Source: Massilia horti (lineage in GTDB: Bacteria; Pseudomonadota; Gammaproteobacteria; Burkholderiales; Burkholderiaceae_D). Taken from it: a DNA stretch of 46,006 nt. The notes below the pieces were generated by a model that made no database searches, was not told where the DNA came from, and saw only the letters and a program-made list of their open reading frames with translations. Shown here piece by piece: positions 24,968-36,922 of this stretch. Positions within the stretch are counted from its first letter, which is position 1, and each line of letters opens with the position of its first letter. A program made the translations under genes and the position numbers. The stretch is from NCBI RefSeq assembly GCF_004614195.1, contig NZ_SPUM01000141.1, positions 1-46,006 of the forward strand, read 5' to 3'.

Positions 24968-25357
24968 TCAGTCAGCCGCGCGCTGGTCCGCGTGTTTGTA
25001 CTCACTGTACTTGCGCGCATCGCCGCGCACCAGCGCGGCCGGGTACTTGGCGCGGTTGATGACCATCTTTTCCTCGACAGCGCTCATCAGGTCGATGTCC
25101 AGCTTGTCCGCGATGCGCACCAGGTACACCATCACATCGGCGATCTCGTGACGCACCTGGCGCAGCTTGTCCTCGCCCAGTTCGTCGCGGCGGCCGTTCT
25201 GCAGCCACTGGAAATGCTCCAGCAGCTCGGCCGCCTCGACCGACAGCGCCGCGGCCAGGTTCTTGGGCGTGTGGAACTGGTCCCAGTCGCGCTCGTCGAC
25301 GAACTCGCGCACCAGGTCGCGCAGCCGCGCCAGCTCGCCTTGCCCGTCACCGTTCAC
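24968..25357 (-). CDS. MazG-like nucleotide pyrophosphohydrolase (mirror copy)
   Basis: Mirror of 20650-21039, identical 129 residues with the same GTG start and 4-base overlap. Confidence 0.85.
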   Translation of the reverse strand: MNGDGQGELARLRDLVREFVDERDWDQFHTPKNLAAALSVEAAELLEHFQWLQNGRRDELGEDKLRQVRHEIADVMVYLVRIADKLDIDLMSAVEEKMVINRAKYPAALVRGDARKYSEYKHADQRAAD

Positions 25358-26031
25358 CGTTGCGCTCCCGCTTCCAGGTAGCGCTGCAGGATCACCTCGA
25401 GCTTGGGCGCGATCTCTTCATGGCTGCTGACGGTAATGCCCAGGTCGCGCAACAGGCCGTCGTGCACGCCGTAGACCCAGCTGTGGATGGTCAGCGGCTG
25501 GCCGCGTTCCCAGGCGTCGCGCACGACCGTCGTCTGCGCCACGTTGATCACCTGCTCGGCCACGTTCAGCTCGACCAGGCGGTTGGCGGCGGCCGCGCCG
25601 CTCACGTTGCCCAGGTATTTCTCGTGCTTGTCGTGCACGTCGCGCACGTGGCGCAGCCAGTTGTCGGCCAGGCCCACTCTGGTGTTATTCAACGCGGCAG
25701 ACACGCCCGAGCAGCCGTAGTGGCCGCACAGGATGATGTGCTTGACCTTGAGCACGTCAATCGCGAACTGCAGCACGGTCAGGCAGTTCAGGTCCGAATG
25801 CACCACCACGTTGGCGATGTTGCGGTGGACGAACAGTTCGCCCGGCGCCATGCCCACCAGTTCGTTGGCCGGCACGCGGCTGTCCGAGCAGCCGATCCAC
25901 AGGTACTCGGGCGCCTGCTGCGAAGCCAGGTCCTTGAAGAAGTCCGGGTCCTGGTCGATCATCAACGCTGCCCACTTGCGGTTGCGTTCAAAGAGGTCTT
26001 CGGCGGTGAGGCCGGTGGGGGTTTGAGCCAT
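25354..26031 (-). CDS. can: Beta-class carbonic anhydrase (mirror copy)
   Basis: Mirror of 19976-20653, identical 225 residues. Confidence 0.93.
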   Translation of the reverse strand: MAQTPTGLTAEDLFERNRKWAALMIDQDPDFFKDLASQQAPEYLWIGCSDSRVPANELVGMAPGELFVHRNIANVVVHSDLNCLTVLQFAIDVLKVKHIILCGHYGCSGVSAALNNTRVGLADNWLRHVRDVHDKHEKYLGNVSGAAAANRLVELNVAEQVINVAQTTVVRDAWERGQPLTIHSWVYGVHDGLLRDLGITVSSHEEIAPKLEVILQRYLEAGAQR

Positions 26032-26112
26032 GTGATTCCCGTTTGGTTAGTGCTGGCAGGGTGCGCTCATACCTTTCCTGCCCCCGTGCGTGGCCAACAC
26101 TGTTCATGCGTC

Positions 26113-26139
26113 ACGCGTGCGCACGGGTGCGCACCCTAC
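26113..26139 (-). repeat. Single GTAG-REP half (mirror copy)
   Basis: Mirror of 19868-19894. Confidence 0.75.
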
Positions 26140-26140
26140 G

Positions 26141-26173
26141 AAAAACCGCCGAGGGCCGGGGCGCTCAGCGGTT
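26141..26173 (-). terminator. Terminator after dnaJ (mirror copy)
   Basis: Mirror of 19834-19866. Confidence 0.75.
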
Positions 26174-26185
26174 GCTTTGGATTGC

Positions 26186-27316
26186 TTACTCGAAGAAGTC
26201 CTTGACCTTGTCCATCCAGCCCTTGCTCTGCGGGCTGTGCTTGGAACCGCCCTCTTTGGTCAGGCGGTCGAATTCGCGTAGCAGGTCCTTCTGCTTGTCG
26301 GTCAGCTTGACCGGCGTTTCCACCACCACGTGGCAGAACAGGTCGCCCGCGTAGCCGGAGCGCACGCCCTTGATGCCCTTGCCCTTCAGGCGGAAGGTCT
26401 TGCCAGTCTGGGTGCCTTCCGGCACCGTGAACGATACCTTGCCCGACAGGGTCGGCACCTCGATCTCGCCGCCCAGCGCCGCCTTGGAAAACGAGATCGG
26501 CATTTCGCAATGCAGGTCGTCGCCTTCGCGCTGGAACACCGGGTGCGGCTTGATGTGGATCTCCACGTACAGGTCGCCCGGCGGCCCGCCGTTGGTGCCC
26601 GGCTCGCCGTTGCCGGTCGAGCGGATGCGCATGCCGTTGTCGATACCGGCCGGGATCTTCACTTCCAGCGTCTTGTTGCGCTTGATGCGTCCGGCGCCGC
26701 CGCAGGCCGCGCACGGTTCCGGAATGACCTTGCCGCTGCCGTGGCACTTGGGGCAGGTCTGCTGGATGGAAAAGAAACCCTGCTGCATGCGTACCTGGCC
26801 GTGACCGTGGCAGGTCGAGCAGGTGACCGGCGCGGTGCCGGGCTTGGCGCCGCTGCCGTGGCAGGTGTCGCACTTGTCCCAGCTGGGCACGCGGATGGTG
26901 GTGTCAAAGCCGTTGGCGGCTTGCTCCAGCGTGATCTCCAGGTTGTAGCGCAGGTCGGCGCCGCGGTACACCTGCGGGCCGCCGCTGCTGCGCCGGCCGC
27001 CGCCGAAGATGTCCCCGAAGATGTCGCCGAACGCGTCGCCGAAACCGCCGGCGCCGAATCCGCCGCCAAAGCCGCCGCCGCCCATGTTGGGGTCGACGCC
27101 GGCGTGCCCGTATCGGTCATAGGCCTCGCGCTTCTCCGGATTGGTCAGCATCTCGTAGGCTTCTTTGACCTCCTTGAACTTCTCCTCCGCTTCCTTGTTA
27201 TCCGGATTGCGGTCAGGATGGTATTTCATCGCGAGCTTGCGATAAGCCTTCTTGATGTCCTCTTCCGAGGCATTTTTCGCGACCCCGAGGATCTCGTAAA
27301 AATCACGCTTTGCCAT
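26186..27316 (-). CDS. dnaJ: Chaperone protein DnaJ (mirror copy)
   Basis: Mirror of 18691-19821, identical 376 residues. Confidence 0.96.
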   Translation of the reverse strand: MAKRDFYEILGVAKNASEEDIKKAYRKLAMKYHPDRNPDNKEAEEKFKEVKEAYEMLTNPEKREAYDRYGHAGVDPNMGGGGFGGGFGAGGFGDAFGDIFGDIFGGGRRSSGGPQVYRGADLRYNLEITLEQAANGFDTTIRVPSWDKCDTCHGSGAKPGTAPVTCSTCHGHGQVRMQQGFFSIQQTCPKCHGSGKVIPEPCAACGGAGRIKRNKTLEVKIPAGIDNGMRIRSTGNGEPGTNGGPPGDLYVEIHIKPHPVFQREGDDLHCEMPISFSKAALGGEIEVPTLSGKVSFTVPEGTQTGKTFRLKGKGIKGVRSGYAGDLFCHVVVETPVKLTDKQKDLLREFDRLTKEGGSKHSPQSKGWMDKVKDFFE

Positions 27317-27354
27317 TTGTCGGCACCTTGCTGTTTATTTAAAACTGTCTGTGC

Positions 27355-27408
27355 AAAAAGAACCGAGCCGGAGAACCATTTCCTGGTCACATCGGCTCGG
27401 CTGGTTCC
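27355..27408 (-). terminator. dnaK-dnaJ intercistronic hairpin (mirror copy)
   Basis: Mirror of 18599-18652. Confidence 0.7.
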
Positions 27409-27421
27409 GCGATTTTACAGC

Positions 27422-29368
<1,947 letters not shown>

Positions 29369-29411
29369 GATTTTTTCCCTTTTTGTACTGAAGTGTTTTT
29401 GATTGGTTCTA

Positions 29412-29439
29412 ATATGAGGAAAAACTGCGTGCTTTCAAG
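29412..29439 (-). promoter_or_regulatory. Sigma-32 promoter of dnaK (mirror copy)
   Basis: Mirror of 16568-16595. Confidence 0.75.
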
Positions 29440-29493
29440 AGTTTCGGCTCACCGGAAAGCGGGCCTGCCTTGCGTTGCAGCAGATCATTCTGT

Positions 29494-30042
29494 TTATTTG
29501 GGTTGCGCTGCAGTCACAATGGCCGGACGCAGCAGGCGATCGGCGATCATGTAGCCTTTTTGCAACACACTGACGACAGTGTTCGGCTCCTGGTCCGACG
29601 GCACCACGGCGATCGCCTGGTGCTTCATCGGGTCCAGCTTGTCCCCCGGCTGGGGCAGGATTTCGATCAGGCGGTTCTTCTCGAACGCGGAGGCCAATTG
29701 CTTGAGCGTCATTTCGACGCCTTCCTTGATCGATTCCACGGTCGGCGACTCGACCTTCAGGGCCATCTCGAGGCTGTCGCGCACCGGCACCATCGCCTCG
29801 GCGAAGCTTTCGATGGCGAACTTGTGCGCCTTGCTCACATCCTCCTGCGCGCGGCGGCGGATATTCTCGGTCTCGGCCTTGGCGCGCATGAATGCGTCAT
29901 GCACCTCAGCCAGCTTGGCTTCAGTCGCGCTCAGCTGCTCTTCCAGGCCGGGCTCGCTTGGCGCAGCCTGCTCCGGCTGCTGATTGACCGCGTCCTGGCC
30001 CTCGGGCTGATTGGACACCTCTTGGTTTTCTTGGTCTTGCAT
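29494..30042 (-). CDS. grpE: GrpE (mirror copy)
   Basis: Mirror of 15965-16513, identical 182 residues. Confidence 0.95.
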   Translation of the reverse strand: MQDQENQEVSNQPEGQDAVNQQPEQAAPSEPGLEEQLSATEAKLAEVHDAFMRAKAETENIRRRAQEDVSKAHKFAIESFAEAMVPVRDSLEMALKVESPTVESIKEGVEMTLKQLASAFEKNRLIEILPQPGDKLDPMKHQAIAVVPSDQEPNTVVSVLQKGYMIADRLLRPAIVTAAQPK

Positions 30043-30110
30043 CGAAAAACTCCTAAGAATCAAGGACTTGACGGATTAACTGACTTGTCCGGATTGCTAC
30101 ATAGCACCCA

Positions 30111-30138
30111 ACATGGGGCGCACTCCTCCATTTTCAAG
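30111..30138 (-). promoter_or_regulatory. Sigma-32 promoter of grpE (mirror copy)
   Basis: Mirror of 15869-15896. Confidence 0.82.
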
Positions 30139-30265
30139 AGGTATTGCTAAACTGCCATGCAGAAAAAGCAAACGGCCAAGCCAAGCAAAAATATCAACAT
30201 TTCGTTACAACATTTACCCGCCAGCGAATACTTTCCTTCATTGATAGTTTTATTATTTGTTAAAT

Positions 30266-30283
30266 CCTGCCGCTGACGGCAGG
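30266..30283 (+). promoter_or_regulatory. Hairpin in the leader of the 30-residue ORF (mirror copy)
   Basis: Mirror of 15724-15741; here it reads in the direction of the small ORF, just before GGGAGAA (30287-30293). Confidence 0.45.
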
Positions 30284-30296
30284 TGCGGGAGAACCC

Positions 30297-30389
30297 ATGA
30301 AACTTCAACTGATCAGCGGTGTGGTGGTGGCCTATGCCATCGCGGCCTTGGCGTGGATATGCTACGCCGGCGTTGGCACCTCTCCGTAA
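30297..30389 (+). CDS. 30-residue small membrane protein (mirror copy)
   Basis: Mirror of 15618-15710. Stop TAA at 30387-30389. Confidence 0.5.
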   Translation: MKLQLISGVVVAYAIAALAWICYAGVGTSP

Positions 30390-30447
30390 AACATAACATT
30401 TTAGCAGGGACGGTGCCGCCGCCTTGAGGGGCCGCCTTGAGCGGATA

Positions 30448-31557
30448 TTACGCGGCCGCTCCCTGACGCAGCGCCTGCTCGCGACCCAGCTGGGCATCGC
30501 GCCGCTCCGCTTCCCGCCCCGCCGGGCTCATCATCGTCGGCCAGCCGATCAGGTGCTGCTCCGCAATCTCCGCCAGTCCCGCGATCCAGGCCGGCGATTC
30601 ATTCAGGCACGGGATGTAATGGAAATCCTGGCCGCCCGCCGCCTCGAACTCGTGCTTGACCTCCATCCCGATTTCCTCCAGCGTTTCCAGGCAGTCGCCG
30701 ATAAAGCCGGGGCAGATCACGTCCACCCGGCGCGTGCCGGCGCGCGCCAGTTCCGCCACGGTAGGCGCGGTGTAAGGCTGCAGCCACTCGGCGCGGCCAA
30801 AGCGGGACTGGAAGGTGACCACGTAATCGTCGGGCGCCAGGCCTAGCCGGCGCGCCAGCAGGCGCGCGGTCTTGTGGCATTCGCAGTGGTAAGGGTCGCC
30901 CAGCAGCAGGGTCCGCTTGGGTACGCCATGAAAGCTCATCACCAGCTTGTCGCCGCGGCCATGCGCGTCCCAGTAGGCCAGCACGCTGTCGCGCAGCGCG
31001 TCGAGGTAGCCGTCATGGTCGTGGTAGTGCTTCACCAGCCGCAGCTCGGGCACATTGCGAATCTGGCGGTAGTGGCCGAACACCGCATCCCAGATCGAGC
31101 CGGTGGTGGTTCCGGAATACTGCGGGTAGGCGGGCAGCAGCGCAATGCGGTCCACGCCATCAAGCTTGAGCTGGTCCAGCACCTCGGGCAACGCCGGCGC
31201 GCCGTAGCGCATCGCCATTACCACCCGCACCCCGTCGTGGCCACGCTCCTGGAGCAGCGTCTGCAGCAGCGCCGCCTGCTTCTCGGTGTGCACCTTGAGC
31301 GGCGAACCCTCGCGGGTCCAGATCTTCCGGTATTTGGCTGCCGATTTGCCTGAGCGAAATGGCAGGATGAACAGGTGCAAGATGAGCGACCACAGGCGCG
31401 GCGGAATCTCCACCACCCGCGGATCGGATAGGAATTCCTTCAGATAACGGCGCACCGCGGAGCGGGTCGGGGCATCGGGCGTGCCGAGGTTGACCAGGAC
31501 GATCGCGGTGTGCGGCACGGCACCATGGGTGTGCTGCGGTTCTGTTTTAAACGGCAT
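30448..31557 (-). CDS. hemH: Ferrochelatase (mirror copy)
   Basis: Mirror of 14450-15559, identical 369 residues. Confidence 0.95.
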   Translation of the reverse strand: MPFKTEPQHTHGAVPHTAIVLVNLGTPDAPTRSAVRRYLKEFLSDPRVVEIPPRLWSLILHLFILPFRSGKSAAKYRKIWTREGSPLKVHTEKQAALLQTLLQERGHDGVRVVMAMRYGAPALPEVLDQLKLDGVDRIALLPAYPQYSGTTTGSIWDAVFGHYRQIRNVPELRLVKHYHDHDGYLDALRDSVLAYWDAHGRGDKLVMSFHGVPKRTLLLGDPYHCECHKTARLLARRLGLAPDDYVVTFQSRFGRAEWLQPYTAPTVAELARAGTRRVDVICPGFIGDCLETLEEIGMEVKHEFEAAGGQDFHYIPCLNESPAWIAGLAEIAEQHLIGWPTMMSPAGREAERRDAQLGREQALRQGAAA

Positions 31558-31587
31558 GAGCGGGGCGGATGGAAGGATTGACCGACT

Positions 31588-31616
31588 ATTATAAGTTGTA
31601 CATCGCCAGCTCCGGA
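31588..31616 (-). promoter_or_regulatory. Candidate hemH promoter (mirror copy)
   Basis: Mirror of 14391-14419. Confidence 0.5.
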
Positions 31617-31687
31617 ACCTCTCGCAAGCGCTGCGAATCTACGTTCTTCCGATCCCGTTGTGGATTGGCAGCACAGTGGAGGCGGAG

Positions 31688-32542
31688 ATGATCTTGTTGA
31701 CAGGGGCGACCGGCACGATCGGCAGGGCCGCCATGCACGCGCTGCACACGGCGGGCGTGCCGTTCAAGGTGGCGGTGCGCTCCGGCTCGCGCGCCGCGGT
31801 CAAGGCGGAGACGGTGCGCTTCGACTGGGACGACTTGTCCAGCTACCAGAGGGCAATGGAAGGCGTGGAACACCTGTTCCTGCTCACCCCCAACAGCGAG
31901 CGCCAGGTGGGCTACGTGCTGCAGGCGATCGCCACGGCCAAGCGCGCGGGGGTCAAACACATCGTGCGCCTGTCGGTGATGGGGGCCGATGCCGATCCGG
32001 GCATCATCCTGGAACGCCAGCATTTTGCCGCCGAACGGGAAGTGAAGGCCAGCGGCATTGCCTGGACCATCCTGCGGCCGACCTTTTTCATGGATAACCT
32101 GATCAATTACTACGGCGTGGTGCCGACGCGCGACAGCACGGTATACCTGCCCAACGGCGACGGCAAGGCCGCGTGGGCCGACCCGGCCGATATCGGCGAG
32201 GTGGTGGCCAAGGTGCTGACGCACGACGGCTACGCGGGCAAGGTCTACGAGCTCACCGGCCCCGATCCGCTGAGCACGGCTGAAGCGCTGCAGGTCATGA
32301 GCGAGGAACTCGGCCACAAGTACACCTACGTCAACGTGACGGAGGAGGCGGCGAGAAAGGCGCAGGAAGACAGCGGGATGCCGGCATGGCTGGTCGACGC
32401 GCTCATGGAACTGCACTCGCTGGTGCGCCTGCACCACGCGTCCACGCTGGCCGACGGCGTGCAGCAGGTGCTGGGGCGGCCGCCGCACGCGCTGCGCGAA
32501 TGGGCGGCCCGTCTGCGGCTGCAGACGGCGGGGTCGGCCTGA
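31688..32542 (+). CDS. NmrA/NAD(P)-binding family protein (mirror copy)
   Basis: Mirror of 13465-14319, identical 284 residues; ATG 31688 follows GGAGGCGGAG. Confidence 0.85.
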   Translation: MILLTGATGTIGRAAMHALHTAGVPFKVAVRSGSRAAVKAETVRFDWDDLSSYQRAMEGVEHLFLLTPNSERQVGYVLQAIATAKRAGVKHIVRLSVMGADADPGIILERQHFAAEREVKASGIAWTILRPTFFMDNLINYYGVVPTRDSTVYLPNGDGKAAWADPADIGEVVAKVLTHDGYAGKVYELTGPDPLSTAEALQVMSEELGHKYTYVNVTEEAARKAQEDSGMPAWLVDALMELHSLVRLHHASTLADGVQQVLGRPPHALREWAARLRLQTAGSA

Positions 32543-32563
32543 TCACCGGCGCATCCGAATTTC

Positions 32564-32662
32564 GTAGGGTGCGCAACTGTGCGCACGCGGTACGGGTGTG
32601 TAGTGGTGGCCGCGCCGCGAGCCCGCAAGCGTTGACCGCGTGCGCACAGGTGCGCACCCTAC
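32564..32662 (-). repeat. GTAG-REP pair (mirror copy)
   Basis: Mirror of 13345-13443. Confidence 0.85.
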
Positions 32663-32701
32663 GCCACTGCGCCTGCAAACGGCCGGGCCTGACTGATCAC
32701 C

Positions 32702-32813
32702 GTAGGGTGCGCACCAGTGCGCACGCGGTACGGGTGCGCAGTGGTGGCCGCGCCGCGAGCCCGCAAACGGTGACCGCGTGCGCACAGGTCCTCGGCGGCC
32801 CCGCGCCCCCTAC
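32702..32813 (-). repeat. REP pair with disrupted half (mirror copy)
   Basis: Mirror of 13194-13305. Confidence 0.8.
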
Positions 32814-32828
32814 GCCTCAGGTCAACCG

Positions 32829-34493
32829 TTACGACGCCAGCAATTCCCGCGCGTGCTTACGCGTGGTTTCGGTGATCTCGATGCCGCCCAGCATACGCGC
32901 CACTTCCTCCACCCGTGACTGGCTGTCGAGCACTTCGATGCGCGAGGCCGTCTTGCCCGCCTCGGTGGTGCCCTTGGCCACCTGGAAGTGCTGGTTGGCC
33001 TGGCTCGCCACCTGCGGCAGGTGGGTCACGCACAGCACCTGGCGGCTTTGTCCAAGACGTTTGAGCAGGCGCCCCACCACCTCGGCCACGCCGCCGCCGA
33101 TGCCGGTGTCGACCTCGTCGAAAATCAGGGTCGGCGTGGTGGTCGCGTCGGACGTGATGACGGAAATGGCCAGCGCGATGCGCGCCAGTTCGCCGCCCGA
33201 CGCCACCCTGGCCAGCGGCCGCGGCGCAACACCGGCGTGGCCAGCGACCATGAACTCGACCTGCTCGAGCCCGTGCGCACCCGGTTCGCAAGCGTTGAGG
33301 GCGACCACGAAGCTGCCGCCGCTCATCGACAATTCCTGCATCGCGGCCGTCACCTGGCTGCTCAGAAGGCTGGCCGCCTGCGTGCGGGTGCGCGAAAGCT
33401 GTTCGGCCGCGCCCATGTACGCCGCCTGCGCCTGTTCTTCCTGCTTGCGCAGGCCGTCGATGTCGGTCGCGTCGGCCAACTGCCGCAGCTTGCCGGACAG
33501 CGTCGCGTGTTCTTCCGGCAGCGCTTCCGGCGCCACGCGGAACTTGCGCGCGGTGGTGTGGAGCGCGTCCAGCCGTGCCTCGACCTGCTGCAGCCGGTCG
33601 GGATCGAGCTCGACCTTGTCCAGATAATTGTTCAGCGCATACACTGCTTCCTGCAGCTGGATGCGGGCCGGCTCAAGGCAGTCGAGCACCCCCTGCAGCC
33701 CCGCGTCGACGTCGGCCAGCTTGGACAGCTTCTGGTTCAGCGACGACAGCTGCGACAGGATCGGATGATCCGACTCCGAGATGACAGCCAGCGCTTCCTG
33801 CGCCCCTTCGAGCAGGCTGGCCGCATGCGACAGGCGGCTGTGCTCGTTGGTGATCTCGGCCCATTCGCCCGGCTTGGCGGCCAGCTTGTCCAGCTCCCCC
33901 ACCTGCCACTCGAGCCGCTCGCGTTCGAGCAGCACGTTCTTGGCATTGGTTTCGTATTCCTCGCGCTGGCGCGACAACGCGCGCCACGCCTTGTACGCAT
34001 TGGCCACCGCTTGGACCTCGCCGCGCGCGGCCGGGTTGCGCACCGCGACCTGGTTGTCGAGCAAAGCGCGCTGTGCGTCAAGCTTGAGCAGCGACTGGTG
34101 CGCGTGCTGGCCGTGGATATCGACCAGCAGGTCGCCCAGCTCGCGCAGCTGGGCGGCGGTGGCGGCGATGCCGTTGATGTAGGCCTTGGAGCGGCCGGCG
34201 TTGTCGATCACGCGGCGCAGCAGCGCCCCGCCCTCCTCGACCGCGAACTCGTGCTGCGCCAGCCAGTTGCCGGCCGCCTCGTTCACCGCGAAGTCGGCGC
34301 TGATGTCGGCCTTGGCTGCGCCCTCGCGCACCATGCTGGCCTCGCCCCGCCCGCCCAGCGCCAACTGCAGCGCATCGATCAGGATCGACTTGCCGGCGCC
34401 GGTCTCGCCGGTGAAAACGGAAAAACCGCTGGAGAATTCAAGTTCGATCGAATCGACGATGACGAAGTCGCGGATGGTGAGTGTGCGCAGCAT
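32829..34493 (-). CDS. recN: DNA repair protein RecN (mirror copy)
   Basis: Mirror of 11514-13178, identical 554 residues. Confidence 0.95.
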   Translation of the reverse strand: MLRTLTIRDFVIVDSIELEFSSGFSVFTGETGAGKSILIDALQLALGGRGEASMVREGAAKADISADFAVNEAAGNWLAQHEFAVEEGGALLRRVIDNAGRSKAYINGIAATAAQLRELGDLLVDIHGQHAHQSLLKLDAQRALLDNQVAVRNPAARGEVQAVANAYKAWRALSRQREEYETNAKNVLLERERLEWQVGELDKLAAKPGEWAEITNEHSRLSHAASLLEGAQEALAVISESDHPILSQLSSLNQKLSKLADVDAGLQGVLDCLEPARIQLQEAVYALNNYLDKVELDPDRLQQVEARLDALHTTARKFRVAPEALPEEHATLSGKLRQLADATDIDGLRKQEEQAQAAYMGAAEQLSRTRTQAASLLSSQVTAAMQELSMSGGSFVVALNACEPGAHGLEQVEFMVAGHAGVAPRPLARVASGGELARIALAISVITSDATTTPTLIFDEVDTGIGGGVAEVVGRLLKRLGQSRQVLCVTHLPQVASQANQHFQVAKGTTEAGKTASRIEVLDSQSRVEEVARMLGGIEITETTRKHARELLAS

Positions 34494-34550
34494 GAAAAAC
34501 CTGGTCTCCTGTGTGTCGTTTCTTATCTTGCGGCTTAGAGGTTGGGCGGC

Positions 34551-35426
34551 TTATTCGTTCCAGTGCAGCTTTTCGCGCAGCGTGTGGTAATAGCTCCAGC
34601 CTTCCGGATGCAGGAAGGTGATGCTGTGCGGCGCGCGCGCGATCACGATTTTGTCGCCGTGCTGCAGGCTGGCGAAGGTCTGCATGTCGAAGTTGACCGA
34701 GATGTCGCGCCCGCCGACGATCTCGACCACGATCTCGCTGGAGTCGGGCACCACGATCGGGCGGTTCGACAGCGCGTGCGGCGCGATCGGCACCAGCGAT
34801 ATGCCGGCCAGCGTCGGGTGCAGCAGCGGCCCGCCGGCCGACAGCGCGTAGGCGGTCGAGCCGGTCGGCGTGGCCACGATCAGCCCGTCCGAACGCTGGT
34901 TGTACATGAACTGCCCGTCGACCGTGACCTTCAGCTCGGCCATGCCGGCGCCGGTGCCGCGCGCGACCACCACGTCGTTGACCGCGACGGCGCAAAAGAT
35001 CTCCTCGCCGGCGCGCAGCACCCGCCCCTGGAGCAGCGTGCGCTTTTCGGCACTGGCCTGGCCCTCGAGAATCTCGCCCAGCGCCGGCACCATGCGCTCG
35101 ATCGGGATATCGGTCATGAAGCCCAGGCGGCCCTGGTTAATACCGATCAGCGGCACCTCGTACCTGGCCAGCTGGCGCGCGATGCCGAGCATGGTGCCGT
35201 CGCCGCCGACCACCACCGCCGCGCTTGCGCGCTCGCCGATTTCAGTGACCGTCATCGCGTCGATGCCGGGCAGGCGCACGTGGGCCGCGGTCTCGGCCTC
35301 GAACACAACGCGGTAGCCGGCGTGCTGCAGGAACTGGACGATGTTGGTGACCGGGCCTTCGATGCCGGCCGTGTTGTGCCGCACGACCAGCGCGATGATT
35401 TTTTGCGGTTCAGGCGTAGCGGACAT
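34551..35426 (-). CDS. nadK: NAD kinase (mirror copy)
   Basis: Mirror of 10581-11456, identical 291 residues with the same start ambiguity (GTG at 35456). Confidence 0.92.
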   Translation of the reverse strand: MSATPEPQKIIALVVRHNTAGIEGPVTNIVQFLQHAGYRVVFEAETAAHVRLPGIDAMTVTEIGERASAAVVVGGDGTMLGIARQLARYEVPLIGINQGRLGFMTDIPIERMVPALGEILEGQASAEKRTLLQGRVLRAGEEIFCAVAVNDVVVARGTGAGMAELKVTVDGQFMYNQRSDGLIVATPTGSTAYALSAGGPLLHPTLAGISLVPIAPHALSNRPIVVPDSSEIVVEIVGGRDISVNFDMQTFASLQHGDKIVIARAPHSITFLHPEGWSYYHTLREKLHWNE

Positions 35427-35506
35427 AGGATTGGTGCGCGGACGGTGACGGAACACGCGGAGATTAACCGATAATTCCTGCTTCTGCTACAAGGCCGCCC
35501 AGCAAA

Positions 35507-35526
35507 TACTGTACAAACACACAGTA
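35507..35526. promoter_or_regulatory. LexA box (mirror copy)
   Basis: Mirror of 10481-10500; the palindrome reads almost the same on this strand (CTGT-ACAAACAC-ACAG). Confidence 0.85.
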
Positions 35527-35552
35527 TAGCGGCGGCGGCCGGGCGATCGCAA
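35523..35552 (-). promoter_or_regulatory. nadK-recN promoter (mirror copy)
   Basis: Mirror of 10455-10484. Confidence 0.6.
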
Positions 35553-35554
35553 GT

Positions 35555-36442
35555 TCAGACCAGGATAGCCATCAGCAGCGCGGCCACGAGCGCCATCCCG
35601 ATGCTAATGCCGTGCAGCGCCATCAGCACGATCCAGCGCAGCGCGGTCATGCGCCGGCTGCCGCCGTAGACCCGGCGCATGGCGGCCGGCAGGTAGAACA
35701 CCAGCCACAATCCCAGCAGTCCGTGCACGTAAGGGATGAAGGATGGCGTCACCAGCAGCAGGGTCAGCATCAGGAACGCGAACGCGTTGGTGTGCAGCGC
35801 GAACAGCAGGTGCTCGCCATAGCGCCGGCCCGAGCCGAGGTAGAGCAGCTTCAGATAGGCGGCAAACAGCGGCATCATGCAGAACACCGCGTACGGCGCG
35901 TAGCCGAAGAAGGCCGCCACCAGCTGGTGCTGCTGCTCTTTGTCGGACAGGTCGGTGAACTTGGTCGCCTTTTCGGCCAGCTTGGGATGGACCTTCGCCA
36001 GCAGGTTGCGAAATTCGCCGTCCGTGCGGCCGTCAGCTTCGCGCGACTTGTCATCCGCCTGGGCGTGGATCTCGGCGCGCAGCTTGGCGCTTTCGTGCCC
36101 GGCCTGGTCATTGCCGTGGCCGTTGCCGCTTAACTTGAACAGCACGAAGAAGATCAGGCTGAAAGTCAGGTACAGCCGCAGCGGCAGCACATAGCGCGCG
36201 CGCCGGCCCTGCAGGTACTCGAGCGTCAGCCGCCCGGGACGAAACAACAGCAGCGCCAGCGACTTCCACAGCTTGCCTTCGAGCGCGACGTAGTGGCCCA
36301 CGAACTCGTGCAGGAACTCGCCGGCCGATGGCACGTGCAGCTTGGTCTCCTGTCCGCACTGGTGGCAAAAGTGGCCGCTCACCGCCGACTCGCAGTTCGG
36401 GCACTGGCTGACCGGCTCGTGAAGAATGACTTCGGAATTCAA
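35555..36442 (-). CDS. DUF3667-like membrane protein (mirror copy)
   Basis: Mirror of 9565-10452, identical 295 residues, TTG start. Confidence 0.8.
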   Translation of the reverse strand: MNSEVILHEPVSQCPNCESAVSGHFCHQCGQETKLHVPSAGEFLHEFVGHYVALEGKLWKSLALLLFRPGRLTLEYLQGRRARYVLPLRLYLTFSLIFFVLFKLSGNGHGNDQAGHESAKLRAEIHAQADDKSREADGRTDGEFRNLLAKVHPKLAEKATKFTDLSDKEQQHQLVAAFFGYAPYAVFCMMPLFAAYLKLLYLGSGRRYGEHLLFALHTNAFAFLMLTLLLVTPSFIPYVHGLLGLWLVFYLPAAMRRVYGGSRRMTALRWIVLMALHGISIGMALVAALLMAILV

Positions 36443-36478
36443 GGCTGCGTCCCTGTTTGATAACTTGAAGACAGCATG

Positions 36479-36503
36479 TTAACCAGTTAATTGCAAATTT
36501 GCA
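36479..36503. promoter_or_regulatory. Stacked palindromes in divergent promoter (mirror copy)
   Basis: Mirror of 9504-9528. Confidence 0.4.
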
Positions 36504-36577
36504 TCATCCAATTGCGCGACTTGCTTGCTCCCGAACGCTTAGGATTCATGCAACTGCAGACGTGAAGGAGAGTTGCC

Positions 36578-36877
36578 ATGGCGACCGACAGCAAAGACCG
36601 CTCCATCAATACCGCCAGCCCGGAGCACTACCCGGACAAACTCCAGCCGAACGAACGCGACGAGTCGCCCGATGAGCACGACCAGCGGCCGCGCGGCATC
36701 ATCAAGCAGGCTGCCGAGGACCTGGCCCAGGGCCTGGTCGACACCGACATGCGCGGCGGCGACACGGGGCTGGAAGAGGTGGTGCAGCCGGCGCCGGGAG
36801 CGACCGGCCAGGCCAACCCGCAGCCGGACCGCGCGCATGACATGCACGATCGCGGCTCGAGCGGGAAGAAACAATGA
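36578..36877 (+). CDS. Small disordered hypothetical protein (mirror copy)
   Basis: Mirror of 9130-9429, identical 99 residues. Confidence 0.75.
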   Translation: MATDSKDRSINTASPEHYPDKLQPNERDESPDEHDQRPRGIIKQAAEDLAQGLVDTDMRGGDTGLEEVVQPAPGATGQANPQPDRAHDMHDRGSSGKKQ

Positions 36878-36922
36878 AGCGCCGGGCGGCGATACAGTGA
36901 CAAAACTTACGCGGAGGACAGC